Below are positions 43,401 to 51,964 of a stretch of DNA of 64,000 nucleotides, one piece after another (positions within the stretch are counted from its first letter, which is position 1; each line of letters starts with the position of its first letter). Source of the DNA: CAZTPJ01 sp964614515 (GTDB taxonomy: Bacteria; Planctomycetota; Phycisphaerae; Phycisphaerales; UBA1924); the NCBI GenBank assembly GCA_964614515.1, contig CAZTPJ010000004.1, positions 1 through 64,000 of the forward strand, in the 5' to 3' direction. The position numbers were made by a program, and so were the translations under genes. The notes under the pieces are model-generated. The model was not told where the DNA came from. It saw only the letters and a list, made by a program, of their open reading frames with translations, and did no database searches.

Positions 43401-46400
43401 TCGACGGTGCGGCGGGCACAAACGTCCTGACCAGCCTTGGCGATGCTTTGATCTCGCTTCCGCAAGTCACGACCTCGGGCGCTGCGGGCATGACCATCGC
43501 CTCTGAAGGCGGCGTTACGCTCGGCGGTTCGTTCAACATCAATGCCGGCGTACTTTCCATCGCCATTGACACCAACAACAACGGGTCCAACACGTTGAGC
43601 GCCACGGGAACCGTGACGGCCACGGGGATCACACTCAGCGGACTCGGCGGGAATGACACATTTGATCTCGACGCGAACGTCGTGTCGCTCGGCGCGCTCC
43701 TCTTCGACGACGCCCTGCTCGCGGATCTTGGCGGAAGCCTCTCGGCCACAACCACGCTGACGATTCAGGATGTGGCGACCGTGAACATGGCCGCGAATCG
43801 CAACATGACGGCCGGGGGCAACCTGCTGGCCCACGCGGGCGTGACTCAGATCAGTCTCGTTGGTGCCGGCGGGACGAACACGTTCACCGCGACGGGCGAA
43901 GGGAATATCAACCTCGCGCCAGTGGTGTCGAGCAACAACGCGGCCCTGACCGCCACGGCGCAGGGCAATATCACGCTCGCCTCGGCCAACACGGGCACGG
44001 GCAATGTGACGCTCTCGGCCGACAGCAACAACAACACGGTGTTGGCCAACCTGACCACGGGCGCGATTGCCGGCGGGGCAATCTCGCTCCAGGCCGGGGC
44101 CACGGCCAACGACACGATTGATGTTACGGGAAGCCTTGCGGGTACATCCGTCAGCATCGCCCAGGCTCTGGCCGTGGACCTCGCGCAGGCTGTGGACCTT
44201 TCGGCCAGCGCCGGCGCATTGACCGTCTCGACGCTCACGCTGAACCTCAGTGGCGCGGGCGGCACGAACACGCTCACGAGCCTCGGCGGTACGACGATTT
44301 CGCTGCCGCAAGTCACCACGTCGGGCGCGGCGGGGCTGACCATCGCGTCCGAGGGCGGCGTCACGCTCGGCGGCTCGCTCAACATCGGCGCTGGCGCTTT
44401 GGCGATCACGGTTGACTCGAACAACACCACGGTCGAGACCCTCCATGCCACGGGAACCGTCACGGCCGGCGGCATCACGCTGTCGGGCATGGGCGGCGAC
44501 GACCTCTTTGATCTCGATGGCAACGTCACATCCACGGCCGCGATGCTGATTCAGGATGCGGCCACCGCGGAAGTCGGCGGCAACCTCGGCGCGACGACCA
44601 CGCTGACGTTGCAGGACATCGGGATGGTGGATCTGGCCGCGGGCCGAACGGTCACCGCTGGCGGGAATCTTCTCGCCAATACGGGCGTGGGGCAGATTCG
44701 CCTCACGGGCGCGGGCGGAACCAACACGTTCACGGCCACCGGCGAAGGCAACATCAATCTCGGCCCCGTCGTCTCCACCAACAACGCCACTCTCGTCGCG
44801 ACCGCGCAAGGGAATGTGACACTCGCGTCCGCCAATGTTGGCACCGGCGATGTCACGCTTTCGGCCGACAGCAACAACAACACCGCGCTTGCGAGCGTCA
44901 CCACGGGTGCGATCACCGGCAACGCCATCACTCTTCGCGGCGGCACGACGGTCAACGACCTCATCAACATCACCGGCGACATCGCGGGAACCACGATCGT
45001 CATTCAACAAGCCATCACCGCCGACCTGGCACAGGATGTTGATCTGACGGCCACGGGCGGCGCACTGACCATCACCGCATCGACGCTGAACCTCAGCGGC
45101 GCAGGCGGAACCAACACGTTGACTACCACCGGCGGTTCGCTGCTTTCCCTGCCACAGATCTCCAGCACTGGCGCGGCAAACCTCGTCGTGTTGTCCGATG
45201 GCGGCGTGACGCTCAATGGGTCGGTCAACACGGCGGGCGGTTCATTGGCCGTCACCGTCGATGCCGACAACAACGGCGCTGCGACGCTCCTTGCGAACGG
45301 CGCGGTCACGGCCACGGGCATCACGTTCACGGGCACGGGCGGCGATGACACGTTTGATCTCAACGGCAACGTCACGTCGATGGGGGACTTGCTCCTCGAC
45401 AACGCCACGCTGGCGGACATCGAGAACGATCTTTCCGCCACCGGCGCGCTGACGATTCAGAACATTCCGACCGTGGACTTGGCCGTCGATGCGAGCCTGT
45501 CCGCCGGCGGCGACCTGCTCGTTCACACGGGCGTCACCGCGATCAATCTCAGCGGCGCGGGTGGAACCAACGCGTTTACGGCCACGGGGGAGGGCGATGT
45601 GCAACTCGCACCCGTGACGTCCGCCAGCAACGCGAGCCTCACCGTGACCGCGCAGGGCAACGTCACGCTCGATGCGGTGAACCTTGGCATGGGTACATTG
45701 ACGGCCTCCGCCGACAGTGACAATGACACGGTCGGCGCGACGATGATGCTTCAGGGCGTCACGGCCGGAACGATCGGCCTCTTCGGCGGGACGGATCTCA
45801 ATGACTCGCTGACGGTGGCGGGCGACCTTGACGCAACGGGACTTGGCATCACAGTGCTGAACTTTGGTTCGGCGTCGTTCCAGGCGATCACATCCGCGGC
45901 GGGCATCAACATCGCCGCGACGACGATCATGTACAACGGCGCGGTGATGGGCATGGGGCCGATTTCGTTCACCGGCAATACCGCGCTCACCAACGACATC
46001 ACCAGCGGCGGCGGCGCCATGACTTTTAGCGGCAACGTGACGCTCGGCGCGGATGTGATCCTCACCTCCGGCGGCGGATCGATCTCGGTGACCGGCACGA
46101 CCAATGCCGACGCCGCGGCCAACGCCCGTGCGCTGACGTTCGACGCCGGAACCGGCAACATCACCCTCACCGGCGCCACCGGCACGACCGAGGCGCTGGG
46201 CGCGCTGACCTTCGCCAGCGCCGGCTCGGTGACCACCGCGGCCGTCACCGCACGAACCATCACCCAACTCGCCGGCACGGGCACGACGACGTTCGGCGGG
46301 GCGATCAACACGAGCCAGGCCGGCGGCCTTGATCTGACTGGGAACGCATTCACGTTCAACGGGCCGGTGACGACAACCGGCGGCGGCGGCGTGAACATCG

Positions 46401-49400
46401 TCAACGCGGGCACGCTGACGACCGGCGCGGGCGGCGACTTCAACATCGGCGGCGCGTTCACGCAGTCCGGCGCGGGACTCAACGTTCTTGCCGGCGACAT
46501 CCTCACGCAGGGTCAGGCCATCAGTTTTGCCACAAACGCGACGATCTCGGGCACCGCGACCTTTGACACCACCTCCGGCGGCGCGCCAGGCGCGAACATC
46601 TCCTTCGGCGGCACGGTCAACGGCGCAACGGCCGGGCTTCAGAATCTGATTCTCACGGCCGGGACGGGCGATGTCTCGTTCGCGTCGACCGTCGGCGTGA
46701 CGACGCGGCTTGGCGCGCTGGGCATCACCAGCGCGGACGCGGTGACTTTTGGCGGCGCGCTGCGCAGCGCCGGCCTGACGGTCGATGCAAACTCGCTCAC
46801 CCTTGGCGCTGTCAATACGAGTTCCGCCCTTGGCGTGGACGTCACGGCCGACACGATGACCCTCGCCGGCGCGATCACCACGACCGGCGGCGGCGGACTT
46901 TCGGTCACCAACAGCGGGCAGGCGAACATCGGCATTGGCGGCCCGGCGTTCGTTCTCGCGGGCGACTTCACGCAGGCCGGCGGCGGGCCGGTGTCCTTCG
47001 GCGCGATGATCACCACGCCGGGCGACATCTCGTTCGCCTCACCCGTGACGCTCACGCGGGCCGTAACGCTCGCGGCCAATGACGTGACGTTCGGCTCGAC
47101 GATCGGTGCGTCGGTGGGCACGGCGGACTTGACGATCAACACCTCGGGCGGCGGCGTGACGACGTTCAACGGGGCTGTTGGCGGGATTCGCGCCCTGAAC
47201 GTCGGTAGCGACGGCATGACGCGCATCGGCGCTTCCATCACAGGCTCGGCCGGGATCACGCTCGGCAACGATGTCGTGCTCATTGGAAACTCCACCATCA
47301 CCGGAAACTCCATCACCTTCAGTGACACGGTCAACTCCGACGCCACGGCGAGAAATCTCATCGTCAACTCCACCGGCGGCGGCACGACGACGTTCAACGG
47401 CGCCGTCGGCGGCACATCCGCTCTTGCTTCGCTTGTGACCAACGGCGACGGCACGACGGTCCTCGGCGGCGGCGCGGTCACCACCACCGGCGCACAGACC
47501 TTCGGCGACCCGGTCAACCTGACTTCGGACACAACGCTCGCGGGTTCCGACGTGACATTCGCTGGCGCGCTCAACTCCAGCGGCGCGAATCGCGCCCTGA
47601 CGGTGACAACGCCGGGCACGGCCGTCTTCGGAGGTTCGGTCGGCGCGACGATGGCTCTGTCCTCGCTGACGACCGGTGGCGGCGGCACGACATCGTTTGG
47701 CGGCGCCACCGTTCGCACGGTCAACGCGCAGACATTCAACGACGCGGTGCTCCTCACGGGTAACGCCGTTGAGTTCACGGCGACCAATGCCAGCGGCACG
47801 ATCACCTTTGGCGGGACGCTCGATGGTCCCGGCGCGGCGACGATCAACGCCGGCGGCGACACGACCTTTGCCGGCGTCATCGGCGGCACGGGCGCCCTCG
47901 CGTCGCTGGTGACCGACCCGGCCGGACGCACGCTGCTCAACGCCGGCGCGTTGACGACCACCGGGGCGCAGACCTTCGGCGACGCGGTGCTGCTCGGCGC
48001 GAACACGACGTTCACCGGCGGCTCGCTCACTTTTGGCGGCACGCTCAACTCCGACGCGACGCCTCGCAGCCTCGTTGCCAACGTCGGCGGCGATACGCGG
48101 TTCTCAGGCGTCGTCGGCGGCGCCAATCCGCTGACATCCATCCAGACCAATACCGCCGGCACCACGACGCTCGCCGGCGGAGCGATCACCACCATCGGCT
48201 CGCAGATCTATGGCGACGTGGTCACGCTCGCGGCGAACACCGCGCTCACCGCGGAGACAGTCAACTTCAGTTCCACCGTCAACTCCGACGGGACCGCGCG
48301 AAATCTCAACGTCGCGCTGGGTGCGAGCGGCACGCTGACGTTCAACGCGACGGTTGGCGCGGCCAGCCCGCTTGCGTCGCTCTCGGTGCAGGGCGGGTCG
48401 GCCCGTCTTGGCGCAAGCGTCACCACCAACGCCTCGCAGACCTATGCCTCGCCGGTCGTGCTGCTTCAGAACGTCACGCTTTCGGGCATGGACCTTTCGT
48501 TCGAGAACACGGTCGATTCCGGGACCACGGCCCGCGAACTTTCGCTGAACGTGGGCACGGGTGGAACGACGCGATTTGGCGGAGTGATCGGCGCCACGTC
48601 GATCCTCGAAGCGCTGAGCATCACCGGCGGGACGACGACGTTCGTCGCCCTGCCGAGCGTCTCGACGCTTGGCGATCAGACCTACATGTCGGACATCGTG
48701 CTAGAAAACGCGGGCGGAACATTCATCTTCGCGGCCAATGACATCACCGTCGGCGGCACGCTCAACGCCCAGGCCGGCTCGATGGTTGATGTCGAGTTCA
48801 ACACGCTCGGCAACGGCATGACTCGCCTGCTCGGCGACATCGGCGGAACCCAGGCCGTCGCAAGCCTCACCACAAACGCCGACGGCACCACGCAGCTCGG
48901 CGCGGACATCACGGCCGACGGCGGCACGATCACGTTCAACAATCCCGTGGTCATGGTCGGCGATTCCACGTTGCTCGACATGGGCGGAACGGGCATCATC
49001 TTCGGCTCAACGATCGAAGATGACGGCAACGGGCGTGCGCTGGCGCTTCGCGTGACCGAGCGTGCCGCGGACGCGAACCAGACGATCATTCCGCTGGTGA
49101 TGTTCGGCGGCAATGTTGGCGAGACGAATCGGCTCGGTTCGCTCGCGGTGGGCGTCAACGGCCGATCCACGGCCGCGCGGGTGGGCACGATTGTTTCGGG
49201 TCTCGACGCCAACGGCCAGGTGATTCCGAATCACTCGCTGACGATTCGCACGTCGGGCGACTTCACGATGACGCAGGGCGAGAAGTTGGTGGTGCTCGGC
49301 GACTTGACGATCGACGCGCAGGGTCGCGCGACGATCGCGGACCTGACGGCGCTGGGCACGATCACCGTGACGGCGAGCGCGATTTCGATCGTCGAGCGTG

Positions 49401-50287
49401 CCGGTGCTGTGCTGGCGGAAAATCTCAACGGCTCGCTGTTCATCAATCCGCAGGGGCCGGACTCGGGCGTGGACTTCGTCGCGGGCGACGGGATTTCGTT
49501 CTCGGTCGCGCCGGATGGTCCGCTCACGGGCGGCGGCGCGATCCGCGCCGCGACGCGCGACGGGCAGAACATGACGCTCAACGATGGCGGCGTGATCTTC
49601 CAGCAGGCGTTCGTGGACTTTGGCTTGACGTCGCTGCTGCTGGGCAATCTGGTGCTCGATGTGCGGGCACAAGGCCCCTCGCCGACGAACGTGGTCGAAG
49701 CGATCGCCGGCGCGATGCTTCTCGACACCAACGTCGGGCGCGTTGAACCGCCGGGCGTCATTGGTCGCTCAGCGCGTGAGGAGCTGCGCCAGTTGGGCAT
49801 CGAAGTGCGCGAAATGTCCACCGAGGACATGCTTGACACGCTGATCGGTCGAGCGCTGTACAACGACTTGCCCGGCAAGCCGATCGAAGACCGCGGCGAC
49901 TATCTCGTGACGATGAACCGACTGCCGGAAGAACTGGTTCGCTCCGTGCTGGAACGTCGTCGCAACCTGTTCACGCCGCCGCCGGACTTTGAGCCGGCCG
50001 CGCCGCGCATTCGTGATTCGCTGGCCGCGTCATGGGGCGCGTACTCGGCGAGCGCGGGCGAAGAGGCGAGTGCCGACGGGTTCCGCGAGTTCCTCGCGAC
50101 TTCCGAGGAGTACGCCGAGTCGCATGTGTANNNNNNNNNNGGCATCCTGCTGCACGAACTGCAACTGCTGGGCCTGACCAGCGTGGAATACGGCATTGCG
50201 CGCAGCCGCATTCTCGGCGACATCACCCCGCCGAACATCGATCCCGATGTGCTTCGTGAGACGATCGAAGGCGCCCGGCCTGAATAG
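40412..50287 (+). CDS. Giant two-partner secretion exoprotein (TpsA, filamentous haemagglutinin-like; contains an N gap)
   Basis: A roughly 3290-residue secreted beta-helix protein. The ATG at 40412 follows GAGAGGA by 7 bases. A long signal region (AGVALAMTVCPSAWMAPALA) precedes the TPS domain. There, 'INRAGDVTTIVASDRTVINYSSFNI' segments, 'VRFVQPDAASRVLNRIQG' and NPAGVYF (132-138) are the secretion hallmarks. A long Gly/Thr/Asn-rich body follows, with two repeat families (about 43390-45730 and 47100-48700). The C-terminal about 200 residues are non-repetitive, charged and helical ('REELRQLGIEVREMSTEDML'). The N gap at 50131-50140 lies 49 codons from the end, with the same frame on both sides. 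No CdiA toxin motif is visible. Confidence 0.9.
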   Translation: MAAWMMACGLVRPNLRGRVVGLGLGRFAWIGAGVALAMTVCPSAWMAPALAGPEGAKVAHGAASINRAGDVTTIVASDRTVINYSSFNIASHETVRFVQPDAASRVLNRIQGPDPTRIDGSLLANGRVYIVNPAGVYFSAGSLVNVGGIYAAAANISDVDFLGGRDRFTGAMGSVVNEGTIVAHDIAALVGRNVSNAGMISADSGLIVMAAGEDVYVSELGSRIMAKFGGSNAPVGDATKPGVQNTGTVRAQRAFFGAGDMYASALDMGGLIEARRIEARGGKDGVVAVTGTLDASTDVAGKRGGTVHVLGDRVGLVGATIDASGPRGGGEVLVGGDFRGEGSIHTAQRTYADSTTRIDARATDNGDGGKVILWADDWTKFHGQIDARGGAQGGDGGFVEVSGKQTLVFLGGVDTSAVMGKVGTLLLDPATLNIIDAAAGGDQDPTLTGSMPVGQILATDPDIGANTVSWGAIDGLASSTNVILEATGLITIEDVTGAAGGTITSNNLVLLDLDTGSLRITSTGGSILFDDPADVIRTEGGAITLEALGGDITAGGFNTTGAGGAESGNVTLTATGNIGVGNVLTGGGLFTATADSDASGAGNFLQNAATSINSGAGGTTISGVVVDTLGITSTTNVLITGNTVSIDGAIAGTNSVTIEGTGTPGDTIEVNAAVTSASGTVSFEDATSITFTVDQSTPNLLRVQNIATVNLAADVDLTGTNGLAMSTGVTTINLTGGGGTTNILSGLGSGSVNLANITGASGPNLTVISDHDVNMGSVAIGAGTLEVTADNDNNSLNTLTIGAMTAGQITVSGGTDLNEIILIQGDATSAGGLTIRRADALNLGMNVDLTANGAALSLDTDVAGIDLISATGTNILTSRGDADISMPAITGSGANLTARSEGALSLDSVAIGAGALVAQADFDNDTILASLTTNGITAGTVTLRGGSHGFNVIFATDSITSDTSILVDQAALLDLAQDVNLTANNGALTVSALTMNLDGAAGTNVLTSLGDALISLPQVTTSGAAGMTIASEGGVTLGGSFNINAGVLSIAIDTNNNGSNTLSATGTVTATGITLSGLGGNDTFDLDANVVSLGALLFDDALLADLGGSLSATTTLTIQDVATVNMAANRNMTAGGNLLAHAGVTQISLVGAGGTNTFTATGEGNINLAPVVSSNNAALTATAQGNITLASANTGTGNVTLSADSNNNTVLANLTTGAIAGGAISLQAGATANDTIDVTGSLAGTSVSIAQALAVDLAQAVDLSASAGALTVSTLTLNLSGAGGTNTLTSLGGTTISLPQVTTSGAAGLTIASEGGVTLGGSLNIGAGALAITVDSNNTTVETLHATGTVTAGGITLSGMGGDDLFDLDGNVTSTAAMLIQDAATAEVGGNLGATTTLTLQDIGMVDLAAGRTVTAGGNLLANTGVGQIRLTGAGGTNTFTATGEGNINLGPVVSTNNATLVATAQGNVTLASANVGTGDVTLSADSNNNTALASVTTGAITGNAITLRGGTTVNDLINITGDIAGTTIVIQQAITADLAQDVDLTATGGALTITASTLNLSGAGGTNTLTTTGGSLLSLPQISSTGAANLVVLSDGGVTLNGSVNTAGGSLAVTVDADNNGAATLLANGAVTATGITFTGTGGDDTFDLNGNVTSMGDLLLDNATLADIENDLSATGALTIQNIPTVDLAVDASLSAGGDLLVHTGVTAINLSGAGGTNAFTATGEGDVQLAPVTSASNASLTVTAQGNVTLDAVNLGMGTLTASADSDNDTVGATMMLQGVTAGTIGLFGGTDLNDSLTVAGDLDATGLGITVLNFGSASFQAITSAAGINIAATTIMYNGAVMGMGPISFTGNTALTNDITSGGGAMTFSGNVTLGADVILTSGGGSISVTGTTNADAAANARALTFDAGTGNITLTGATGTTEALGALTFASAGSVTTAAVTARTITQLAGTGTTTFGGAINTSQAGGLDLTGNAFTFNGPVTTTGGGGVNIVNAGTLTTGAGGDFNIGGAFTQSGAGLNVLAGDILTQGQAISFATNATISGTATFDTTSGGAPGANISFGGTVNGATAGLQNLILTAGTGDVSFASTVGVTTRLGALGITSADAVTFGGALRSAGLTVDANSLTLGAVNTSSALGVDVTADTMTLAGAITTTGGGGLSVTNSGQANIGIGGPAFVLAGDFTQAGGGPVSFGAMITTPGDISFASPVTLTRAVTLAANDVTFGSTIGASVGTADLTINTSGGGVTTFNGAVGGIRALNVGSDGMTRIGASITGSAGITLGNDVVLIGNSTITGNSITFSDTVNSDATARNLIVNSTGGGTTTFNGAVGGTSALASLVTNGDGTTVLGGGAVTTTGAQTFGDPVNLTSDTTLAGSDVTFAGALNSSGANRALTVTTPGTAVFGGSVGATMALSSLTTGGGGTTSFGGATVRTVNAQTFNDAVLLTGNAVEFTATNASGTITFGGTLDGPGAATINAGGDTTFAGVIGGTGALASLVTDPAGRTLLNAGALTTTGAQTFGDAVLLGANTTFTGGSLTFGGTLNSDATPRSLVANVGGDTRFSGVVGGANPLTSIQTNTAGTTTLAGGAITTIGSQIYGDVVTLAANTALTAETVNFSSTVNSDGTARNLNVALGASGTLTFNATVGAASPLASLSVQGGSARLGASVTTNASQTYASPVVLLQNVTLSGMDLSFENTVDSGTTARELSLNVGTGGTTRFGGVIGATSILEALSITGGTTTFVALPSVSTLGDQTYMSDIVLENAGGTFIFAANDITVGGTLNAQAGSMVDVEFNTLGNGMTRLLGDIGGTQAVASLTTNADGTTQLGADITADGGTITFNNPVVMVGDSTLLDMGGTGIIFGSTIEDDGNGRALALRVTERAADANQTIIPLVMFGGNVGETNRLGSLAVGVNGRSTAARVGTIVSGLDANGQVIPNHSLTIRTSGDFTMTQGEKLVVLGDLTIDAQGRATIADLTALGTITVTASAISIVERAGAVLAENLNGSLFINPQGPDSGVDFVAGDGISFSVAPDGPLTGGGAIRAATRDGQNMTLNDGGVIFQQAFVDFGLTSLLLGNLVLDVRAQGPSPTNVVEAIAGAMLLDTNVGRVEPPGVIGRSAREELRQLGIEVREMSTEDMLDTLIGRALYNDLPGKPIEDRGDYLVTMNRLPEELVRSVLERRRNLFTPPPDFEPAAPRIRDSLAASWGAYSASAGEEASADGFREFLATSEEYAESHVXXXXGILLHELQLLGLTSVEYGIARSRILGDITPPNIDPDVLRETIEGARPE
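43390..45730 (+). repeat. Internal repeats A of the exoprotein (about 846 bp, near three copies)
   Basis: A unit of about 846 bp (282 codons) occurs at 43400, 44246 and 45092, with the third copy incomplete. Each unit carries 'GTN(T/V)LTSLG', 'LPQ(V/I)(T/S)(T/S)(S/T)GAA' and 'TFTATGEGN(I)', in this order. Copies 1 and 2 are the closest. A related, more diverged half-unit precedes them near 42600-43200. Confidence 0.85.
47100..48700 (+). repeat. Internal repeats B of the exoprotein (about 230-245 bp, near seven copies)
   Basis: A unit of about 77-81 codons recurs with landmarks 'TFNG.VGG...LASL' at about 47164, 47393, 47624, 47868, 48099, 48340 and 48569. The units also share 'TTTGAQTFGD' and 'TLNSDATPRNL'-like strands. 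The pattern suits coils of a beta-helix. Confidence 0.85.
50131..50140. other. Assembly gap (10 N) inside the exoprotein gene
   Basis: Ten ambiguous bases follow 'YAESHVY'. The reading frame downstream (GILLHELQLLGLTSVEYG) agrees with the upstream frame if the gap is 10 bases or differs by a multiple of three. Confidence 0.97.
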
Positions 50288-50355
50288 TCGTCGTCAAGGT
50301 GAGATGTTGTCCGTGAGTGCAGTGCGTATCGTCCGTTGCTCGTGTGTGAGGGCCA

Positions 50356-51414
50356 GTGGCAAGTTTCGATCCAGCCAAGTTGAGCGAACCGCTTTCCGCC
50401 GAGAACCCCGGCGGGGAAGACTTGTCGTATGACTCCGCATTCCTGGAGGTCATGCGCGAGTCCGCGGGCAAGCCCGAGAGCGTCATGGGCGAATCGCGGA
50501 TCGACGCGGTTGAACCAAACTGGCGCGAGGTCAAGTCCGGCTGCCTCTCGCTGCTCGAACGCACGCGCGATCTGCGCCTGTTCACGTTGCTGTGTGCATC
50601 CGCCGCGGCCACCGAAGGCTTTGAGGGCCTTCGGGCCGGACTGGAGACTATCGGCGGCGTCATCGAGAAACTCTGGGATGATGTCCATCCGCGCCTCGAT
50701 CCTGATGATGACAACGACCCGACGGAGCGCGTGAACATCCTCGGGAGTCTCGCCGCGCCGGTTGGCACGGGCGGGGATGTTCTTCGACTCATCGAAAAGG
50801 TCCGAGAAGTTGCACTGTCGAACTCCCGCCAGATCGGTCGGTTCACATTCCGACAGATCATGGTTTCCCGGGGGGAACTGCCGCGCGTCGGCGAAGAGGC
50901 GGTGCCTGAGGCCGCAATCATCGACGCGGCGTTTGAAGACACCCCAGCCGAGGAGCTCCAGGCAACGGAGGCGGCACTTACCGGGTGTGTGGATGCGCTG
51001 GCGGCCCTGGACAAGTCGCTCACCTCAAAGGTGGGGTCATTCCAGACGGCCAACTTCGGCGTGCTCAAGTCCGCCTTGGCGGATGTGCGCAAGGAAGTGC
51101 AGTCAGCGCTGGCGAAGCGGGGGTATGGGCCGGAACCGACCGATGAATCGGCGGGCGGCGGCGGCGGCGGCGGCGGGCCTGGCGGGCCATCGCTGTCAGG
51201 GGAGATTCGTTCGAACGGCGACGTACTGATGGCATTGGACAAGATTTGCCGGTACTATGAGAGGATCGAACCGGCGAGTCCGGTGCCGCTGCTGCTCAAG
51301 CGTGCGCAGCGTCTTGTGGGCAAGAGTTTCATCGACATCGTGAAGGATCTGACACCGGACTCAATCGCTCAACTCGAAAGCATCACGGGGGTGGAGCTGA
51401 AGTCCGAAGGATAA
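50356..51414 (+). CDS. tssA: Type VI secretion protein TssA (ImpA family)
   Basis: A 352-residue cytoplasmic protein that caps the growing sheath-tube and helps recruit tail parts to the membrane complex. The GTG at 50356 starts the family pattern 'LSEPLSAENPGGEDLSYDSAFLE'. Further ImpA_N matches are 'PNWREVKSGCLSLLERTRDLRLFTLLCASAAATEGFEGL' segments and 'LWDDVHPRLDPDDDNDPTER'. A Gly-rich linker (residues 257-265) precedes a C-terminal helical part, 'ALDKICRYYERIEPASPVPLLLKRA', that suits the short TssA class. It restarts the T6SS series after the exoprotein gene. Confidence 0.95.
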   Translation: MASFDPAKLSEPLSAENPGGEDLSYDSAFLEVMRESAGKPESVMGESRIDAVEPNWREVKSGCLSLLERTRDLRLFTLLCASAAATEGFEGLRAGLETIGGVIEKLWDDVHPRLDPDDDNDPTERVNILGSLAAPVGTGGDVLRLIEKVREVALSNSRQIGRFTFRQIMVSRGELPRVGEEAVPEAAIIDAAFEDTPAEELQATEAALTGCVDALAALDKSLTSKVGSFQTANFGVLKSALADVRKEVQSALAKRGYGPEPTDESAGGGGGGGGPGGPSLSGEIRSNGDVLMALDKICRYYERIEPASPVPLLLKRAQRLVGKSFIDIVKDLTPDSIAQLESITGVELKSEG

Positions 51415-51448
51415 CGCAAGAGACAGACCGAACACAGGGGTTTATGCC

Positions 51449-51961
51449 ATGGCCAAGCAGAGCAGTCAGAAGTTCATCCAGCGCAACCGCGCGCCCCGAG
51501 TACAGATCGAGTATGACGTCGAGTTGTACGGGGCGGAGAAGAAGATCAACCTGCCGTTTGTGATGGGCGTGATGGCGGACTTGTCGGGCAACCCGACCGA
51601 GCCGCTGCCCCAGGTCGCCGACCGCAAGTTCCTCGAGATCGACGTGGACAACTTCGACGATCGACTCAAGGCCGCCAAGCCGCGCGTCGCGTTCCAGGTG
51701 CCCAACACGCTGACGGGCGAGGGCAACGTGGCCGTGGACATCACGTTCGAGAGCCTCGATGACTTTTCCCCGGCGGCGATTGCGAGGAAGATCGACTCGT
51801 TGAACAAACTTCTGACGGCGCGCACGCAGTTGTCCAACCTGCTGTCGTACATGGACGGCAAGAGCGGCGCGGAAGAACTGGTGGCCAAACTTCTGAAGGA
51901 TCCAGCGCTGCTTCAGGCGCTGGCGTCCACGCCAAAGCCAACCGAAGGCGGGGAGGGCTGA
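51449..51961 (+). CDS. tssB: Type VI secretion contractile sheath small subunit TssB (VipA)
   Basis: A 170-residue protein that pairs with TssC to build the contractile sheath. The conserved start 'APRVQIEYDVELYGAEKKI' and 'LPFVMGVMADLSG', 'LPQVADRKFLEIDVDNFDD' and 'VAVDITFESLDDFSP' are all present. The C-terminal half is the helical handle that packs on TssC. A ribosome site lies before the ATG at 51449, and tssC starts 3 bases after the stop. Confidence 0.97.
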   Translation: MAKQSSQKFIQRNRAPRVQIEYDVELYGAEKKINLPFVMGVMADLSGNPTEPLPQVADRKFLEIDVDNFDDRLKAAKPRVAFQVPNTLTGEGNVAVDITFESLDDFSPAAIARKIDSLNKLLTARTQLSNLLSYMDGKSGAEELVAKLLKDPALLQALASTPKPTEGGEG

Positions 51962-51964
51962 TCC

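Noticed and set aside
43064..45010. A 648-codon minus-strand frame opposite the exoprotein
   Set aside because: It repeats with the same period as the repeats of the exoprotein and has the composition of an antisense shadow.
40412..50287. CdiA-type contact-dependent toxin
   Set aside because: The C-terminal part shows no VENN-like or other toxin-delivery motif, and no small immunity gene follows before tssA.
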